Positions 26,202 to 34,882 of a stretch of 64,000 nucleotides of DNA are shown piece after piece. The notes below the pieces were generated by a model. The model was not told the origin of the DNA and ran no database searches. It was given only the letters and a program-made list of their open reading frames with translations. The DNA lies in contig NZ_CP114767.1 of NCBI RefSeq assembly GCF_027359925.1, positions 2,232,001 to 2,296,000 on the forward strand, read 5' to 3'. Made by a program: the position numbers and the translations under genes. The stretch comes from Hymenobacter canadensis (GTDB taxonomy: Bacteria > Bacteroidota > Bacteroidia > Cytophagales > Hymenobacteraceae). Position 1 is the first letter of the stretch, and every line of letters begins with the position of its first letter.

Positions 26202-27767
26202 CTACTTGCGCAGCACTTGGCCGCTGCGGGCGCCGGTGTGGCGGCCGTCGCGCACGGTCAGGCGGCCGTTTACCAGCACGTATTTCATGCCCACCGAATA
26301 CTGATGCGGCTGCTCGAAAGTGGAGCGGTCCTGCACGGTGGCGGGGTCGAACACCACGATATCGGCCACGAAACCAGGGCGCAGCAGGCCGCGGTCCGCG
26401 AAACCGAAGGTTTGAGCGGGCAGGCTGGTCATGCGCCGGATGGCTTCTTCCAACGTCAGCACGTGCAGCTCGCGCACGTAGTGGCCCAGCACGCGGGCAT
26501 TGGAGCCGTAGCCGCGCGGGTGCGGCACGCCCTCCTGCCACACCCGGATGCTGGCGTCGGAGGCCACCATGTTCTGCGGGTAGCGCATGATGTTCTGCAC
26601 GTCGGTTTCGCTCATGCCGTGGAACACCATGCCGGCATCGTACTGCAGCACCAGATCCAGCACGGTGGCGGCCTCGGCGCGGGCCTTGTGCGGGCGACCA
26701 AGCCGCTGGTTGATCTGCTCGATGCTGAGGCCGTTGTAGCTGGTATCGGGCGGAAAGCTGGCCACTACGGCGTAGCTGAAGTGCCGGAGCTGACGGCGTT
26801 TCAGGCGCTCCAGCAAACTGGCCTCCACGGCGCGACGCACAGCCGGCCGGGCCAGGCGGGCGCGCAGCGAGTCGCGGCCGTCGGCCTGCACGGCGTCGGG
26901 CAGCAGGGTGCTGAGGCTGGTGGAGCTGGCCGTGTACGGATACTGGTCGATGGTGACGGCCTGGCCAGCTTGCCGGGCCGTTTCGATGAGGCTGAGCAAG
27001 CCGGCGGTGCGGCCCCAGTTCTGCTGCCCGCCCAGCTTGAGGTGCGAAATCTGCACCGGCAGGCTGGCTTCGCGGCCGATGCGCAGGGCTTCTTCGATGG
27101 AGAAAGTCACGCTGTCGGTTTCATTGCGCATGTGGGTGGCGTAGAGGCCGCCGGCCCGGCCCGCCACCCGCGCCAGCCGCACCAGCTCCGGCGTGCGCGA
27201 ATACGTGCCGGGCACGTAAATCAGCCCCGATGACAAGCCCACCGCACCGGCCCGCATAGCGCTGTCTACCAAGGCCTCCATGCGCAGCAGCTCCGCCTCC
27301 GACGGCGCCCGCCGCGCCCGGCCCATTACGGCCTTGCGCACCGTGCCGTGTCCAATCAGCGAGGCCACGTTCACGGATAGCCGGGCGCTGTCGAGCGAGT
27401 GAAAGTAGCGGCGCAAATCGGGCCGGGAGGAGCCGCAGTTGCCGGTTACGACGGTTGTTACGCCGTCGTAGAGGAAGTTGTCGGCGGTGGGCTGGCGCAT
27501 TTCGTCGTCTTCGATGTGGGTGTGCACGTCGATGAAGCCGGGGGCCACGGCCAGGCCGCGGGCATCCAGCACGGTATCGGCGGGGTAGCTGGCTGGCAGG
27601 CGCCCCACGGCCACGATGCGGCCGTTGCGCACGGCCACATCGGCCTGCGTCCAGGTGTTGCCGGTGCCGTCGTAGAGGCGGCCGTTGCGGATGAGGATGT
27701 CCGCTTTGGGCGGCGTTTGGGCCAGCGTGGTGTGGGCAAGCAGCAGGAGCAGGAAGGCGAGGCGCAT
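26202..27767 (-). CDS. N-acyl-D-amino-acid deacylase family amidohydrolase, exported
   Basis: 521 residues from the ATG at 27767, which gives the signal peptide MRLAFLLLLLAHTTLAQ. Metal-binding and active-site motifs of the D-aminoacylase branch are present: FIDVHTHIEDD, VTTVVTGNCGSS, YATHMRNE, PVQISHLKLGG and MVASDASIR. The enzyme should remove acyl groups from D-amino acids or dipeptides in the periplasm. It may salvage cell-wall material, although other amidohydrolases share these motifs. Confidence 0.9.
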   Translation of the reverse strand: MRLAFLLLLLAHTTLAQTPPKADILIRNGRLYDGTGNTWTQADVAVRNGRIVAVGRLPASYPADTVLDARGLAVAPGFIDVHTHIEDDEMRQPTADNFLYDGVTTVVTGNCGSSRPDLRRYFHSLDSARLSVNVASLIGHGTVRKAVMGRARRAPSEAELLRMEALVDSAMRAGAVGLSSGLIYVPGTYSRTPELVRLARVAGRAGGLYATHMRNETDSVTFSIEEALRIGREASLPVQISHLKLGGQQNWGRTAGLLSLIETARQAGQAVTIDQYPYTASSTSLSTLLPDAVQADGRDSLRARLARPAVRRAVEASLLERLKRRQLRHFSYAVVASFPPDTSYNGLSIEQINQRLGRPHKARAEAATVLDLVLQYDAGMVFHGMSETDVQNIMRYPQNMVASDASIRVWQEGVPHPRGYGSNARVLGHYVRELHVLTLEEAIRRMTSLPAQTFGFADRGLLRPGFVADIVVFDPATVQDRSTFEQPHQYSVGMKYVLVNGRLTVRDGRHTGARSGQVLRK

Positions 27768-27916
27768 GCAGCGAATGTAGCCCGAAGCGTTGGCTTCGCG
27801 TAGGTGTAACGGCACAACGGGCAAAACGCTACTCCCGCCCGGCTGATGTCAGGTTTCAAAATGACATAACCAGCCTACGAGCGCCGCGCAATTGGCCGGT
27901 TATGGGTAGCATTGCC

Positions 27917-27961
27917 ACGAAGCGGCAGAGATGCTTCGGCAAGCTCAGCATGACGTTCTTT
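27917..27961. repeat. Solo arm related to family C
   Basis: A single arm ending CAGCATGACGTTCT, like the right arm of the copy at 9.4 kb, with no partner nearby. Confidence 0.6.
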
Positions 27962-27962
27962 T

Positions 27963-28008
27963 CACCTCATCCCCTCATCACCTCATCACCTCATCACCTC
28001 ATCACCTA
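27963..28008. repeat. Short tandem repeat before the aldo/keto reductase
   Basis: About five copies of a 9-bp unit (CCTCATCAC), ending 7 nt before the start codon at 28015. Copy number may vary, and the spacing to the promoter with it. Confidence 0.85.
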
Positions 28009-28014
28009 AAAAAC

Positions 28015-28968
28015 ATGCAACACCGTGAACTGGGCCGCTCCGGCCTGCAGCTGGCCCCGCTCGTGCTGGGCGGCAACGTGTTTGGCTGGACAGCCGACGA
28101 AGCCGCGTCCTTCCGCGTGCTCGACGCCTTTGTAGCCGGCGGCGGCAACGCCATCGACACGGCCAACATGTATTCGGCTTGGGCGCCCGGCCACCAGGGC
28201 GGCGAGTCGGAAACCGTTATCGGCAAGTGGCTGCAGCAGCGCGGCCGCCGCGACGACGTGCTCATCTTCACGAAGGTGGGCATGCAGATGGGCGACGGCT
28301 CGAAAGGGTTGTCCAAAGACTACATCCGCCGTTCGGTAGAAGCCTCGCTGCAGCGCCTGCAAACCGACTACATCGACCTGTACCAGAGCCACCAGGACGA
28401 CGAGACGCTGTCCGTCACGGAGCCGCTGGAAGCCTACGCCGAGTTGATCAAGGAAGGCAAAGTGCGCGCCATCGGGGCCAGCAACTTCTCGGCCGGCCGC
28501 CTGCGCGAGGCCCTGGAGGCCAGCACCCAACACGGCCTGCCCCGCTACGAAAGCCTGCAGCCCGAATACAACCTCTACGAGCGTGCCAAACTCGAAGATG
28601 AGGTGCTGCCGCTGTGCCAGGAGCACGGCCTGGGCGTGATTCCGTACTTCGGGCTGGCTTCGGGCTTCCTCACGGGCAAGTACCGCACCGAGGCCGACCT
28701 CTCCAAGAGTATCCGCGGCAGCAGCATCGGCCCCAAATACCTCAACGACCGGGGCCGCGGCATCCTGGCCGCCCTCGACACCGTGGTGGCTCGCCATGCC
28801 GGCGCCACCCCCGCCCAGGTAGCGCTGGCCTGGATTATGGCCCGCCCCGGCCTCACGGCGCCCATTGCCAGCGCCACAACCGCCGAGCAGGTGCAGGAGC
28901 TGCTAGGCGCCACGGCCTTGCAGCTGGGCGCGGAGGACATGCGCGCCCTGAACGAAGCCAGCGCATAG
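28015..28968 (+). CDS. Aldo/keto reductase
   Basis: 317 residues, cytosolic. It has the NADPH-dependent TIM-barrel reductase pattern: the tetrad residues lie in NAIDTANMYSAW (Asp, Tyr), LIFTKVGMQMG (Lys) and DLYQSHQDD (His). GRSGLQLAPLVLGGNVFGW at the N-terminus and IASATTAEQVQELLGA near the C-terminus (cofactor contact) are typical of the YajO/Tas-like groups. The carbonyl substrate is unknown. Start chosen at the ATG right after a tandem repeat; the frame continues upstream into the repeat. Confidence 0.93.
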   Translation: MQHRELGRSGLQLAPLVLGGNVFGWTADEAASFRVLDAFVAGGGNAIDTANMYSAWAPGHQGGESETVIGKWLQQRGRRDDVLIFTKVGMQMGDGSKGLSKDYIRRSVEASLQRLQTDYIDLYQSHQDDETLSVTEPLEAYAELIKEGKVRAIGASNFSAGRLREALEASTQHGLPRYESLQPEYNLYERAKLEDEVLPLCQEHGLGVIPYFGLASGFLTGKYRTEADLSKSIRGSSIGPKYLNDRGRGILAALDTVVARHAGATPAQVALAWIMARPGLTAPIASATTAEQVQELLGATALQLGAEDMRALNEASA

Positions 28969-29009
28969 CAGTAATGAGTAGTTAGAGCAGGTGTGAGCTG
29001 AGTGGACGG

Positions 29010-29098
29010 CAGTAGCGCGAACTTTGTAGTTCGCGTCCCCGCGCCGTTCAAACGATTCCAAGGGCGCGGGGGCGCGAACTACAAAGTTCGCGCTACTG
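29010..29098. repeat. Inverted repeat, family A copy 3
   Basis: Perfect 26-bp arms 29010-29035 and 29073-29098. The inner CCCCGCGCC and GGCGCGGGG extend the stem. Confidence 0.92.
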
Positions 29099-29174
29099 GC
29101 ATCTGCCAGCCCGACTGCTGATGCAGCAATGCGGGAACAGCAACGCCTGCAATCCTACCCTTCCAATTCCACCA

Positions 29175-29212
29175 ACGGCCCGCTGCCTCCACGAAGGCGG
29201 CGGGCCGTTTTG
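29175..29212 (+). terminator. Hairpin terminator after the aldo/keto reductase
   Basis: Arms ACGGCCCGCTGCCT (29175-29188) and AGGCGGCGGGCCGT (29195-29208), one mismatch, followed by TTTT. The rest of the 400-bp gap before fucP-like gene shows no coding character. Confidence 0.8.
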
Positions 29213-29373
29213 CTGGTGGGGTTTCTGGACAGACGGCTGGCTGCCGCTGGGGAGTGGGCCGGGACCGGCGGGCAGTTTTTTGCAGTGGTAGCGCAGGATT
29301 GCCTATTTTTCCCCTCTTATTCTTTCCACTGCTGTTTTCGCACCTATCGGCACCCCCTCTCCCCGGTTTTTCT

Positions 29374-30639
29374 ATGGCTGCTCCTATCACCTCCTCCTTC
29401 CCCACCCCCACCGACACGCCACCCGGCCAGCCGACCCCGCGCTATACCTCGGCGCTGGCCTCGCTCACGGTGCTGTTTTTCATGATGGGGTTTATTACCT
29501 GTCTGAACGACATCCTGATTCCGTACCTGAAGGCCATCTTCAACCTGTCCTATACCCAGGCTAACTTTATTAACCTGTGCTTTTTCGGGGCCTACTTCGT
29601 GATGGGCATTCCGGCGGGTAAGGCCGTGGAGCGCCTGGGCTATAAGGGCGGCATGCTGCTGGGCTTCCTGATTGCGGCGCTGGGCTGCTTCCTGTTTTAT
29701 CCGGCCGCCGAAAGCCGCTCCTACGGCCTGTTTCTGGGCGCGCTGTTCGTGCTGGCTACGGGGGTGGTGCTGCTGCAGGTAGCCGGCAACCCCTACGTGG
29801 CCATCCTGGGCCCGGCCAAGTCGGCCCCGGCCCGCCTCACGCTCACGCAGGCCTTCAACTCGCTGGGCACAACCATTGCGCCGCTGCTGGGCTCGGCCCT
29901 GATCCTGTCGAATTTGCCCGACCTCGACACGGCCACATCTGCCGCTGCCATTGATGTTCGCGCCGTGCAGATGCCGTACCTGGCCATCGGCGGCGTCCTG
30001 ATTCTAATCAGCATCCTGCTGGGCATGCTGAAGCTGCCGGTTATTTCGCACGCCCAGACCGAAGACGTGCCCGGCCGCCGCGCCTGGCACTACCGCCACC
30101 TTGTGCTGGGAATGGTGGGCATCTTCGCTTATGTGGGCGGCGAAGTCGCCATCGGCTCGCATATCGTGAGCTACCTGCATCTGCCCGACGTAATGAGTCT
30201 GTCCCCCAAATCAGCTGGTGATATGGTGACGTATTACTGGGGCGGCGCCATGGTGGGCCGTTTCCTGGGCGCCTACCTGCTCAACAAGTTCAACCCCGGC
30301 CGCCTGTTGGCTTTCAACGCCCTGGGCGCCGTGCTGCTGGTCCTGATTTCGGTGAGCACCACCGGCGACGTAGCCATGTGGAGCCTGCTGGCCGTGGGTC
30401 TGATGAACTCCATCATGTTTGCCACCATCTTTACGCTGGCCGTGGCTGGCCTGGGCCGCCACACGCAGGAGGCCTCGGGCCTGCTGAACGTGGCCATTGT
30501 GGGTGGCGCCGTGGTGCCGCTGCTGTTCGGTTTGGTAGCCGATGCCAGCACCCTGCGCTGGGCCTTCATCCTGCCGGTGCTGTGCTACGCCTACATTCTG
30601 TGGTACGGCATTTCGGGCCACAAAACCAAAGAGGCATAA
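29374..30639 (+). CDS. Sugar MFS transporter, fucose-permease (FHS) type
   Basis: 421 residues with about 12 hydrophobic helices; inner membrane. MMGFITCLNDILIPYLKAIFN, LSYTQANFINLCFFGAY and LLQVAGNPYV are typical of the FucP/GlcP (FHS) family, which takes up sugars with protons. The substrate may be fucose, glucose or another hexose. Start at the ATG giving a polar N-terminus. Next to a sialate O-acetylesterase gene, so a host- or plant-glycan use is possible but not shown. Confidence 0.9.
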   Translation: MAAPITSSFPTPTDTPPGQPTPRYTSALASLTVLFFMMGFITCLNDILIPYLKAIFNLSYTQANFINLCFFGAYFVMGIPAGKAVERLGYKGGMLLGFLIAALGCFLFYPAAESRSYGLFLGALFVLATGVVLLQVAGNPYVAILGPAKSAPARLTLTQAFNSLGTTIAPLLGSALILSNLPDLDTATSAAAIDVRAVQMPYLAIGGVLILISILLGMLKLPVISHAQTEDVPGRRAWHYRHLVLGMVGIFAYVGGEVAIGSHIVSYLHLPDVMSLSPKSAGDMVTYYWGGAMVGRFLGAYLLNKFNPGRLLAFNALGAVLLVLISVSTTGDVAMWSLLAVGLMNSIMFATIFTLAVAGLGRHTQEASGLLNVAIVGGAVVPLLFGLVADASTLRWAFILPVLCYAYILWYGISGHKTKEA

Positions 30640-30664
30640 TCCCTTCCGCATTTTTCAGTGTACG

Positions 30665-30709
30665 CGCTCCGGGTTGGCGGCTTCTCAAGCAGCCGGCCCG
30701 GAGCGTTTG
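30665..30709 (+). terminator. Hairpin after the sugar transporter
   Basis: Arms CGCTCCGGG (30665-30673) and CCCGGAGCG (30697-30705), then TTTG. The loop is long (23 nt), so it is a weak candidate. Confidence 0.5.
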
Positions 30710-30789
30710 CGTATGTGGGTAAGATTGAACTTTCCGGTCGGATACCTCCTGCGTCCGACCCGGCAGGCCTGTCTTATAAGCCATCCATC

Positions 30790-32763
30790 ATGCTTCTACA
30801 CCGCTTTCTCCCTCTCCTGATTCCCAGCCTGATGCTGGCTTTCCTGACTATGCCAGCCCGGGCCGCCGTGCGCCTGCCGCGGCTGGTGGGCTCGCACATG
30901 GTGCTGCAGCGCAACGTGCCGCTGCCGCTCTGGGGCTGGGCCGAGCCGGGCGAAGTGGTGCGCGTGGCGTTCCGGGCAACGCAGGCGCAGGCCACCGCCG
31001 GCTCCGACGGCCGCTGGCAGGTGACGCTGCCGGCGCAGGCTGCGGGCGGGCCGTTCGAGCTGACGGTGCAGGCCTCTAACACGCTGCGCCTCACCGACGT
31101 GCTGGTGGGCGACGTGTGGCTGGCCTCGGGGCAGTCGAACATGGAGTGGACGCTGCGCAACGCCGCCAACGGCCCCACCGAAACCGCCGCCGCCCGCTTC
31201 CCCAACCTGCGGCTGTTTGCGGTGCCCAACCGCCCCGAGCTACGCCCGCAAACCGAGCTGGCCGGCGGCGAGTGGCAGCCCTGCACCCCGGAGTCGGCCG
31301 CCGAGTTTTCGGCCGTGGCCTACTACTTCGGGCGCGACCTGCTGCGGCGCTACAACGTGCCGGTAGGCCTGATTGCGGCCGACTGGGGCGGCACGGTGGC
31401 TGAAGCCTGGGTCAGCGCCGAAGCGTTGCAGCAGCTGCCCGATTTCCGGGCGTCGGTGGCCGCGCTGCAGCAGCAAAACAGCTCATTTGCCGAGCAGCAG
31501 GCCGCCTACCTGACCCGCCTGAGCGCCTGGCAGCAAAGCCCCGCTGGCCAGGACCAGGGTCTGCTGCCCGGCCGCCCGTCCTGGGCCGACCCTACTCTCT
31601 CCATCACCGACTGGCCCACCATGCCGCTGCCGGGCTACTGGGAAAGCCGGGTACTGGCCCTGCACGACCTCGACGGCATTGTGTGGCTACGGCGCGACCT
31701 GACGCTGCCCGCCACGGCGGCCGGCCAGCCCCTCACGCTCACCCTGGCCAAAGTCGATGATGAGGACAGCACCTTCTTCAACGGCGTGGCCATCGGGGGC
31801 ACGCGCGGCTATGACCAGCTGCGGCGCTACACGGTGCCGGCCGCGCTGGTGCGCGCCGGCCGCAACGTGCTGGCCGTGCGCGTCACCGACCACGGCGGTG
31901 GCGGCGGCCTCTGGGGCCAGCCCACCGATATGTCGGCCGTGGTGGGTGGCCTCACAGTGCCGCTGGCCGGCACCTGGCACTACCGCCTGGGTCAGGATGC
32001 TGCCAGCCGGCCCGCCAACCCGCTGGCCGGCGGCCCCAATAATGCGCCCACGGCACTCTTCAACGGCATGATTGCGCCGCTGCTGCCGTTTGCGCTCAAA
32101 GGTGTTATCTGGTATCAGGGCGAAAGCAACGCCGACCGCGCCACCCAGTACCGCACGCTGTTTCCGGCCCTGATTCAGGACTGGCGGCAGCGCTGGCAGC
32201 AACCGGCCCTGCCGTTTCTGTTTGTGCAGCTGGCCGCCTACCAGCCCGACCCCGCCGAACCGGCCACTTCGGCCTGGGCAGAGTTACGCGAGGCCCAGCG
32301 CTACGTCAGCCGCACGATGCCGCGCACCGCAATGGCCGTCGCCCTGGATCTGGGCAACGTCAACGATATTCACCCGCTCAATAAGCTGGACGTCGGGCGC
32401 CGCCTGGCCCTGGCCGCCCGACGCCTGGCCTACAGCGAAACCACGCTGGTCGCCTCTGGACCCACTGTGGCGGGCGTCACGCCGGGCCGCGGCAGCCTCA
32501 CTGTGCGCTTCGGCAACGCCGGTAGCGGTTTGGTGCTGAAGCCAGCGGCGGCTGCCGGAGCCGGCCGCAGCAGTTTCGCCATTGCCGGGCCCGACCGGCG
32601 CTTTGTGTGGGCCAAAGCCGAAGTGCAGGGCACTACTATAGTGCTGCGGGCCGCCGGCGTACCCAATCCGGTGGCAGTGCGCTACGCCTGGGGCAACAGC
32701 CGGCCGGCCACGCTCTTCAACGCCCAGGGTTTACCGGCTCCGCCATTCCGGGCCGGCGAGTAG
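30790..32763 (+). CDS. Sialate O-acetylesterase-like SGNH hydrolase, exported
   Basis: 657 residues from the ATG at 30790, which starts a signal peptide (LIPSLMLAFLTMPARA). The SGNH catalytic serine lies in LASGQSNMEW; IWYQGESNADRA and DIHPLNK supply the family's further conserved blocks, with the His in the last. An inserted beta-domain (about 280-400) is normal for this family. It removes O-acetyl groups from sialic acids or from acetylated plant xylans; the sequence does not decide which. Follows the sugar transporter in the same direction. Confidence 0.9.
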   Translation: MLLHRFLPLLIPSLMLAFLTMPARAAVRLPRLVGSHMVLQRNVPLPLWGWAEPGEVVRVAFRATQAQATAGSDGRWQVTLPAQAAGGPFELTVQASNTLRLTDVLVGDVWLASGQSNMEWTLRNAANGPTETAAARFPNLRLFAVPNRPELRPQTELAGGEWQPCTPESAAEFSAVAYYFGRDLLRRYNVPVGLIAADWGGTVAEAWVSAEALQQLPDFRASVAALQQQNSSFAEQQAAYLTRLSAWQQSPAGQDQGLLPGRPSWADPTLSITDWPTMPLPGYWESRVLALHDLDGIVWLRRDLTLPATAAGQPLTLTLAKVDDEDSTFFNGVAIGGTRGYDQLRRYTVPAALVRAGRNVLAVRVTDHGGGGGLWGQPTDMSAVVGGLTVPLAGTWHYRLGQDAASRPANPLAGGPNNAPTALFNGMIAPLLPFALKGVIWYQGESNADRATQYRTLFPALIQDWRQRWQQPALPFLFVQLAAYQPDPAEPATSAWAELREAQRYVSRTMPRTAMAVALDLGNVNDIHPLNKLDVGRRLALAARRLAYSETTLVASGPTVAGVTPGRGSLTVRFGNAGSGLVLKPAAAAGAGRSSFAIAGPDRRFVWAKAEVQGTTIVLRAAGVPNPVAVRYAWGNSRPATLFNAQGLPAPPFRAGE

Positions 32764-32913
32764 GCGCCCAGCCGCCGCCGCGGGCGGGTAGCACCGGGGG
32801 AACATTGGCCAGCTGGCTGGTTGTCAGAAGAAATATTGGTGGGCGCCGCGGCTGGCAAACCCGGCGCAACGCCCGTTATTGCCACTGCATTCTGCCTCTT
32901 TCCCGCTTCCTGC

Positions 32914-33411
32914 ATGCCCGTTCGCCTCGCTACGCCCGCCGACCTCGACCCGCTTTTTCAGCTGTGGTGCCAGCTCATGGACCAGCACCAGGCCTATCAC
33001 CCGGTGTTCGGCTACCATCCGGCGGCAGCGTTTCGGCTGAAGCAGGCATTGCGGGAGCGGCTGCGGGAAACTCACACCCGCATCTTTGTGACCGATGCCG
33101 GGCCCGACACGGTGGTGGGGCTGCTGCTGGCCACCTACCAGACCGGCAACAGCGGCATGCACTATTTCCGGCGCGGCTACATCGCCGAAACCATTGTGGC
33201 AGAAAACTTCCGCGGGCAGGGCATCGGGCGGGCGCTTGTGGCGGCGGCGCGGGCGTGGCTGGTTGCAGAAGGGGCCGACCATCTGGAACTGCAGGTAGCG
33301 GTGCAGAACCCGGCGGCGCTGCGTTTCTGGCAGGCCCAGGGCTTTGGCCTGACCACGCAGCACCTGATGCTGCCGCTGCTGCCTGCCTCTTCCGCTGCGC
33401 CTAGCGCCTAA
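32914..33411 (+). CDS. GNAT-family N-acetyltransferase
   Basis: 165 residues, cytosolic. A GNAT fold is indicated by MPVRLATPADLDPLFQLW at the start, the acetyl-CoA loop ENFRGQGIGRALV (about 106-118) and NPAALRFWQAQGF near the end. Substrate unknown. Start chosen at the ATG before the conserved first strand. Confidence 0.9.
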   Translation: MPVRLATPADLDPLFQLWCQLMDQHQAYHPVFGYHPAAAFRLKQALRERLRETHTRIFVTDAGPDTVVGLLLATYQTGNSGMHYFRRGYIAETIVAENFRGQGIGRALVAAARAWLVAEGADHLELQVAVQNPAALRFWQAQGFGLTTQHLMLPLLPASSAAPSA

Positions 33412-33466
33412 CTGTAGCGGCCCTACTTGCGTTAGGACGGATGCCGTTCTCCTGCCCTGCTACCGT

Positions 33467-33474
33467 TACGTTGC
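33467..33474 (+). promoter_or_regulatory. Possible near-leaderless promoter
   Basis: TACGTTGC ends 4 nt before the ATG at 33479; one base off TAnnTTTG. Confidence 0.25.
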
Positions 33475-33478
33475 CGCC

Positions 33479-34195
33479 ATGCCCCTGTTTGCCGCCGATA
33501 TCCAGCCGTTCGACTGGAACCGAATTCTGCTTTCCGACGAAGCTCCGCCATTGTTTCTGCTGGAAGTAGTAGTGCGCTGTGTGCTGACGTACCTGATGGT
33601 GATTGGCGCCCTGCGCGTGACGGGCCGACGCGGGGTGCGGCAGCTGTCCATCTTCGAGTTGAGCATCATCCTGGCCCTGGGTTCAGCCGCCGGCGACGCC
33701 ATGCTCTATCACGATACACCTTTGCTGCACGCAGCAGTAGTGTTTGTGGTGATATCGGGCTTGTATCTGCTCTTCAATCGGCTCACCGAAAAATTCCCGA
33801 AATTCTCCGACTGGCTGGAAGGCGCGCCGGTGCTGCTCATCGAAAATGGTGAAATCAACTTACTCAACTTCACCAAGCAGAATCTCACCCAGAAGGAGCT
33901 GTTCGGGGAGCTGCGGCAGCGGCAGGTAGAGCACCTGGGCCAGATACGTCGCGCCTACATCGAGGCCACCGGCGACGTGAGCGTGTACTTTGTTGAGGAT
34001 GCCGACGTGCGCCCCGGCCTGCCCATCCTGCCCGAGCGCAAGAACGATAAACGCCACCGCGCCGAGCAGGCCGGCCAGCACGCCTGCGCCTGCTGCGCCC
34101 ACGTCCAGCCCCTGGCCAAGGGCGAGCTGGCCCGCTGCACCGTCTGCCACCAAGACCAGTGGATTCCGGCCTGCGACGCCAAGCGCATTGCGTAA
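33479..34195 (+). CDS. DUF421 (YetF-like) membrane protein with C-terminal zinc ribbon
   Basis: 238 residues. Three hydrophobic helices (about 22-100: LEVVVRCVLTYLMVIGALRV, FELSIILALGSAAGDAML, HAAVVFVVISGLYLLFN) are followed by the YetF-type soluble domain (GAPVLLIENGEIN, NLTQKELFGELRQR). The C-terminus adds a cysteine-rich part (CACCAHVQ, CTVCHQDQWIPAC) that looks like a zinc ribbon and is not part of the basic YetF domain. Function unknown. The protein sits in the inner membrane. Confidence 0.9.
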   Translation: MPLFAADIQPFDWNRILLSDEAPPLFLLEVVVRCVLTYLMVIGALRVTGRRGVRQLSIFELSIILALGSAAGDAMLYHDTPLLHAAVVFVVISGLYLLFNRLTEKFPKFSDWLEGAPVLLIENGEINLLNFTKQNLTQKELFGELRQRQVEHLGQIRRAYIEATGDVSVYFVEDADVRPGLPILPERKNDKRHRAEQAGQHACACCAHVQPLAKGELARCTVCHQDQWIPACDAKRIA

Positions 34196-34200
34196 GCGGC

Positions 34201-34305
34201 ATGTAGGGGCGCAATATCTTGCGTCTCGTCGTTGCTGATGTTGTTACGTTAATCGTTCAGTGGTATCGTTCAACGATGAGACGCAAAATATTGCGTCTCT
34301 ACACC
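34201..34305. repeat. Inverted repeat, family B copy 3
   Basis: Arms 34201-34234 and 34271-34305 pair with about three mismatches. The spacer begins CTGATGTTGTT, as in copy 2. It is directly followed by a family A hairpin. Confidence 0.9.
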
Positions 34306-34343
34306 GTATTGGAAGCTGCCGTTAACTCAAACAGTCTTCCAAA

Positions 34344-34385
34344 CGGCACGGGGGCGCGAACTGCAAGGTTCGCGCCCCCGTGCCG
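34344..34385. repeat. Shortened family A hairpin before the VOC gene
   Basis: Perfect 18-bp arms (34344-34361, 34368-34385; CGGCACGGGGGCGCGAAC) with a 6-nt loop. The centre GCGAACTGCAAGGTTCGC resembles one family A unit. It ends 21 nt before the start codon at 34407. Confidence 0.85.
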
Positions 34386-34406
34386 CCGCATAACTTCACT
34401 CCTGCC

Positions 34407-34796
34407 ATGCTGCCGCTGCTCCGCATCCACCACATTGCCATTATCAGCGCCGACTACGCCCGCTCCAAACGCTTCTATACCGAGGTGCTGGGGCTGCGCG
34501 TCCTGCGGGAAGTGTACCGGGAGGCCCGGCAGTCGTGGAAGCTGGACCTGGCGCTGGGCGAGCAGTACGTCATCGAGCTGTTTTCCTTCCCCGAGCCGCC
34601 GCCCCGCCCTACCCGCCCCGAGGCCGCCGGCCTGCGCCACCTGGCCTTTGCCGTGTCGGATATCGAGGCCACCGTGCGCCACCTCACGGCCCACGGCGTA
34701 CCATCGGAGCCCATCCGGACAGATGAGTTTACGGGCCGCCGCTTCACCTTCACCGAGGACCCCGACGGGCTGCCGCTGGAGTTTTATGAGGCCTGA
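34407..34796 (+). CDS. VOC-family protein (glyoxalase-like)
   Basis: 129 residues. The single vicinal-oxygen-chelate unit pair shows metal ligands in LRIHHIAIISAD (His), IELFSFP (Glu), LRHLAFAV (His) and LEFYEA (Glu). It resembles the YaeR/SMU1112c-type glyoxalase family. Cytosolic. Start is the ATG at 34407; a GTG at 34380 lies inside a hairpin. Substrate unknown. Confidence 0.88.
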   Translation: MLPLLRIHHIAIISADYARSKRFYTEVLGLRVLREVYREARQSWKLDLALGEQYVIELFSFPEPPPRPTRPEAAGLRHLAFAVSDIEATVRHLTAHGVPSEPIRTDEFTGRRFTFTEDPDGLPLEFYEA

Positions 34797-34867
34797 ACCG
34801 GGCCGCGGCAAGTTGGGAATCGTAGAACGGCCGGGCCCCGGCGCGTGGCCCATTGACCGCCGCCCCC

Positions 34868-34875
34868 TACCTTGC
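34868..34875 (+). promoter_or_regulatory. Possible near-leaderless promoter of the serB-serA fusion
   Basis: TACCTTGC ends 7 nt before the ATG at 34883; one base off TAnnTTTG. Confidence 0.3.
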
Positions 34876-34882
34876 CCCCGCT

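Noticed and set aside
27963..28008. CRISPR array
   Set aside because: The units are 9 bp and directly tandem, without spacers.
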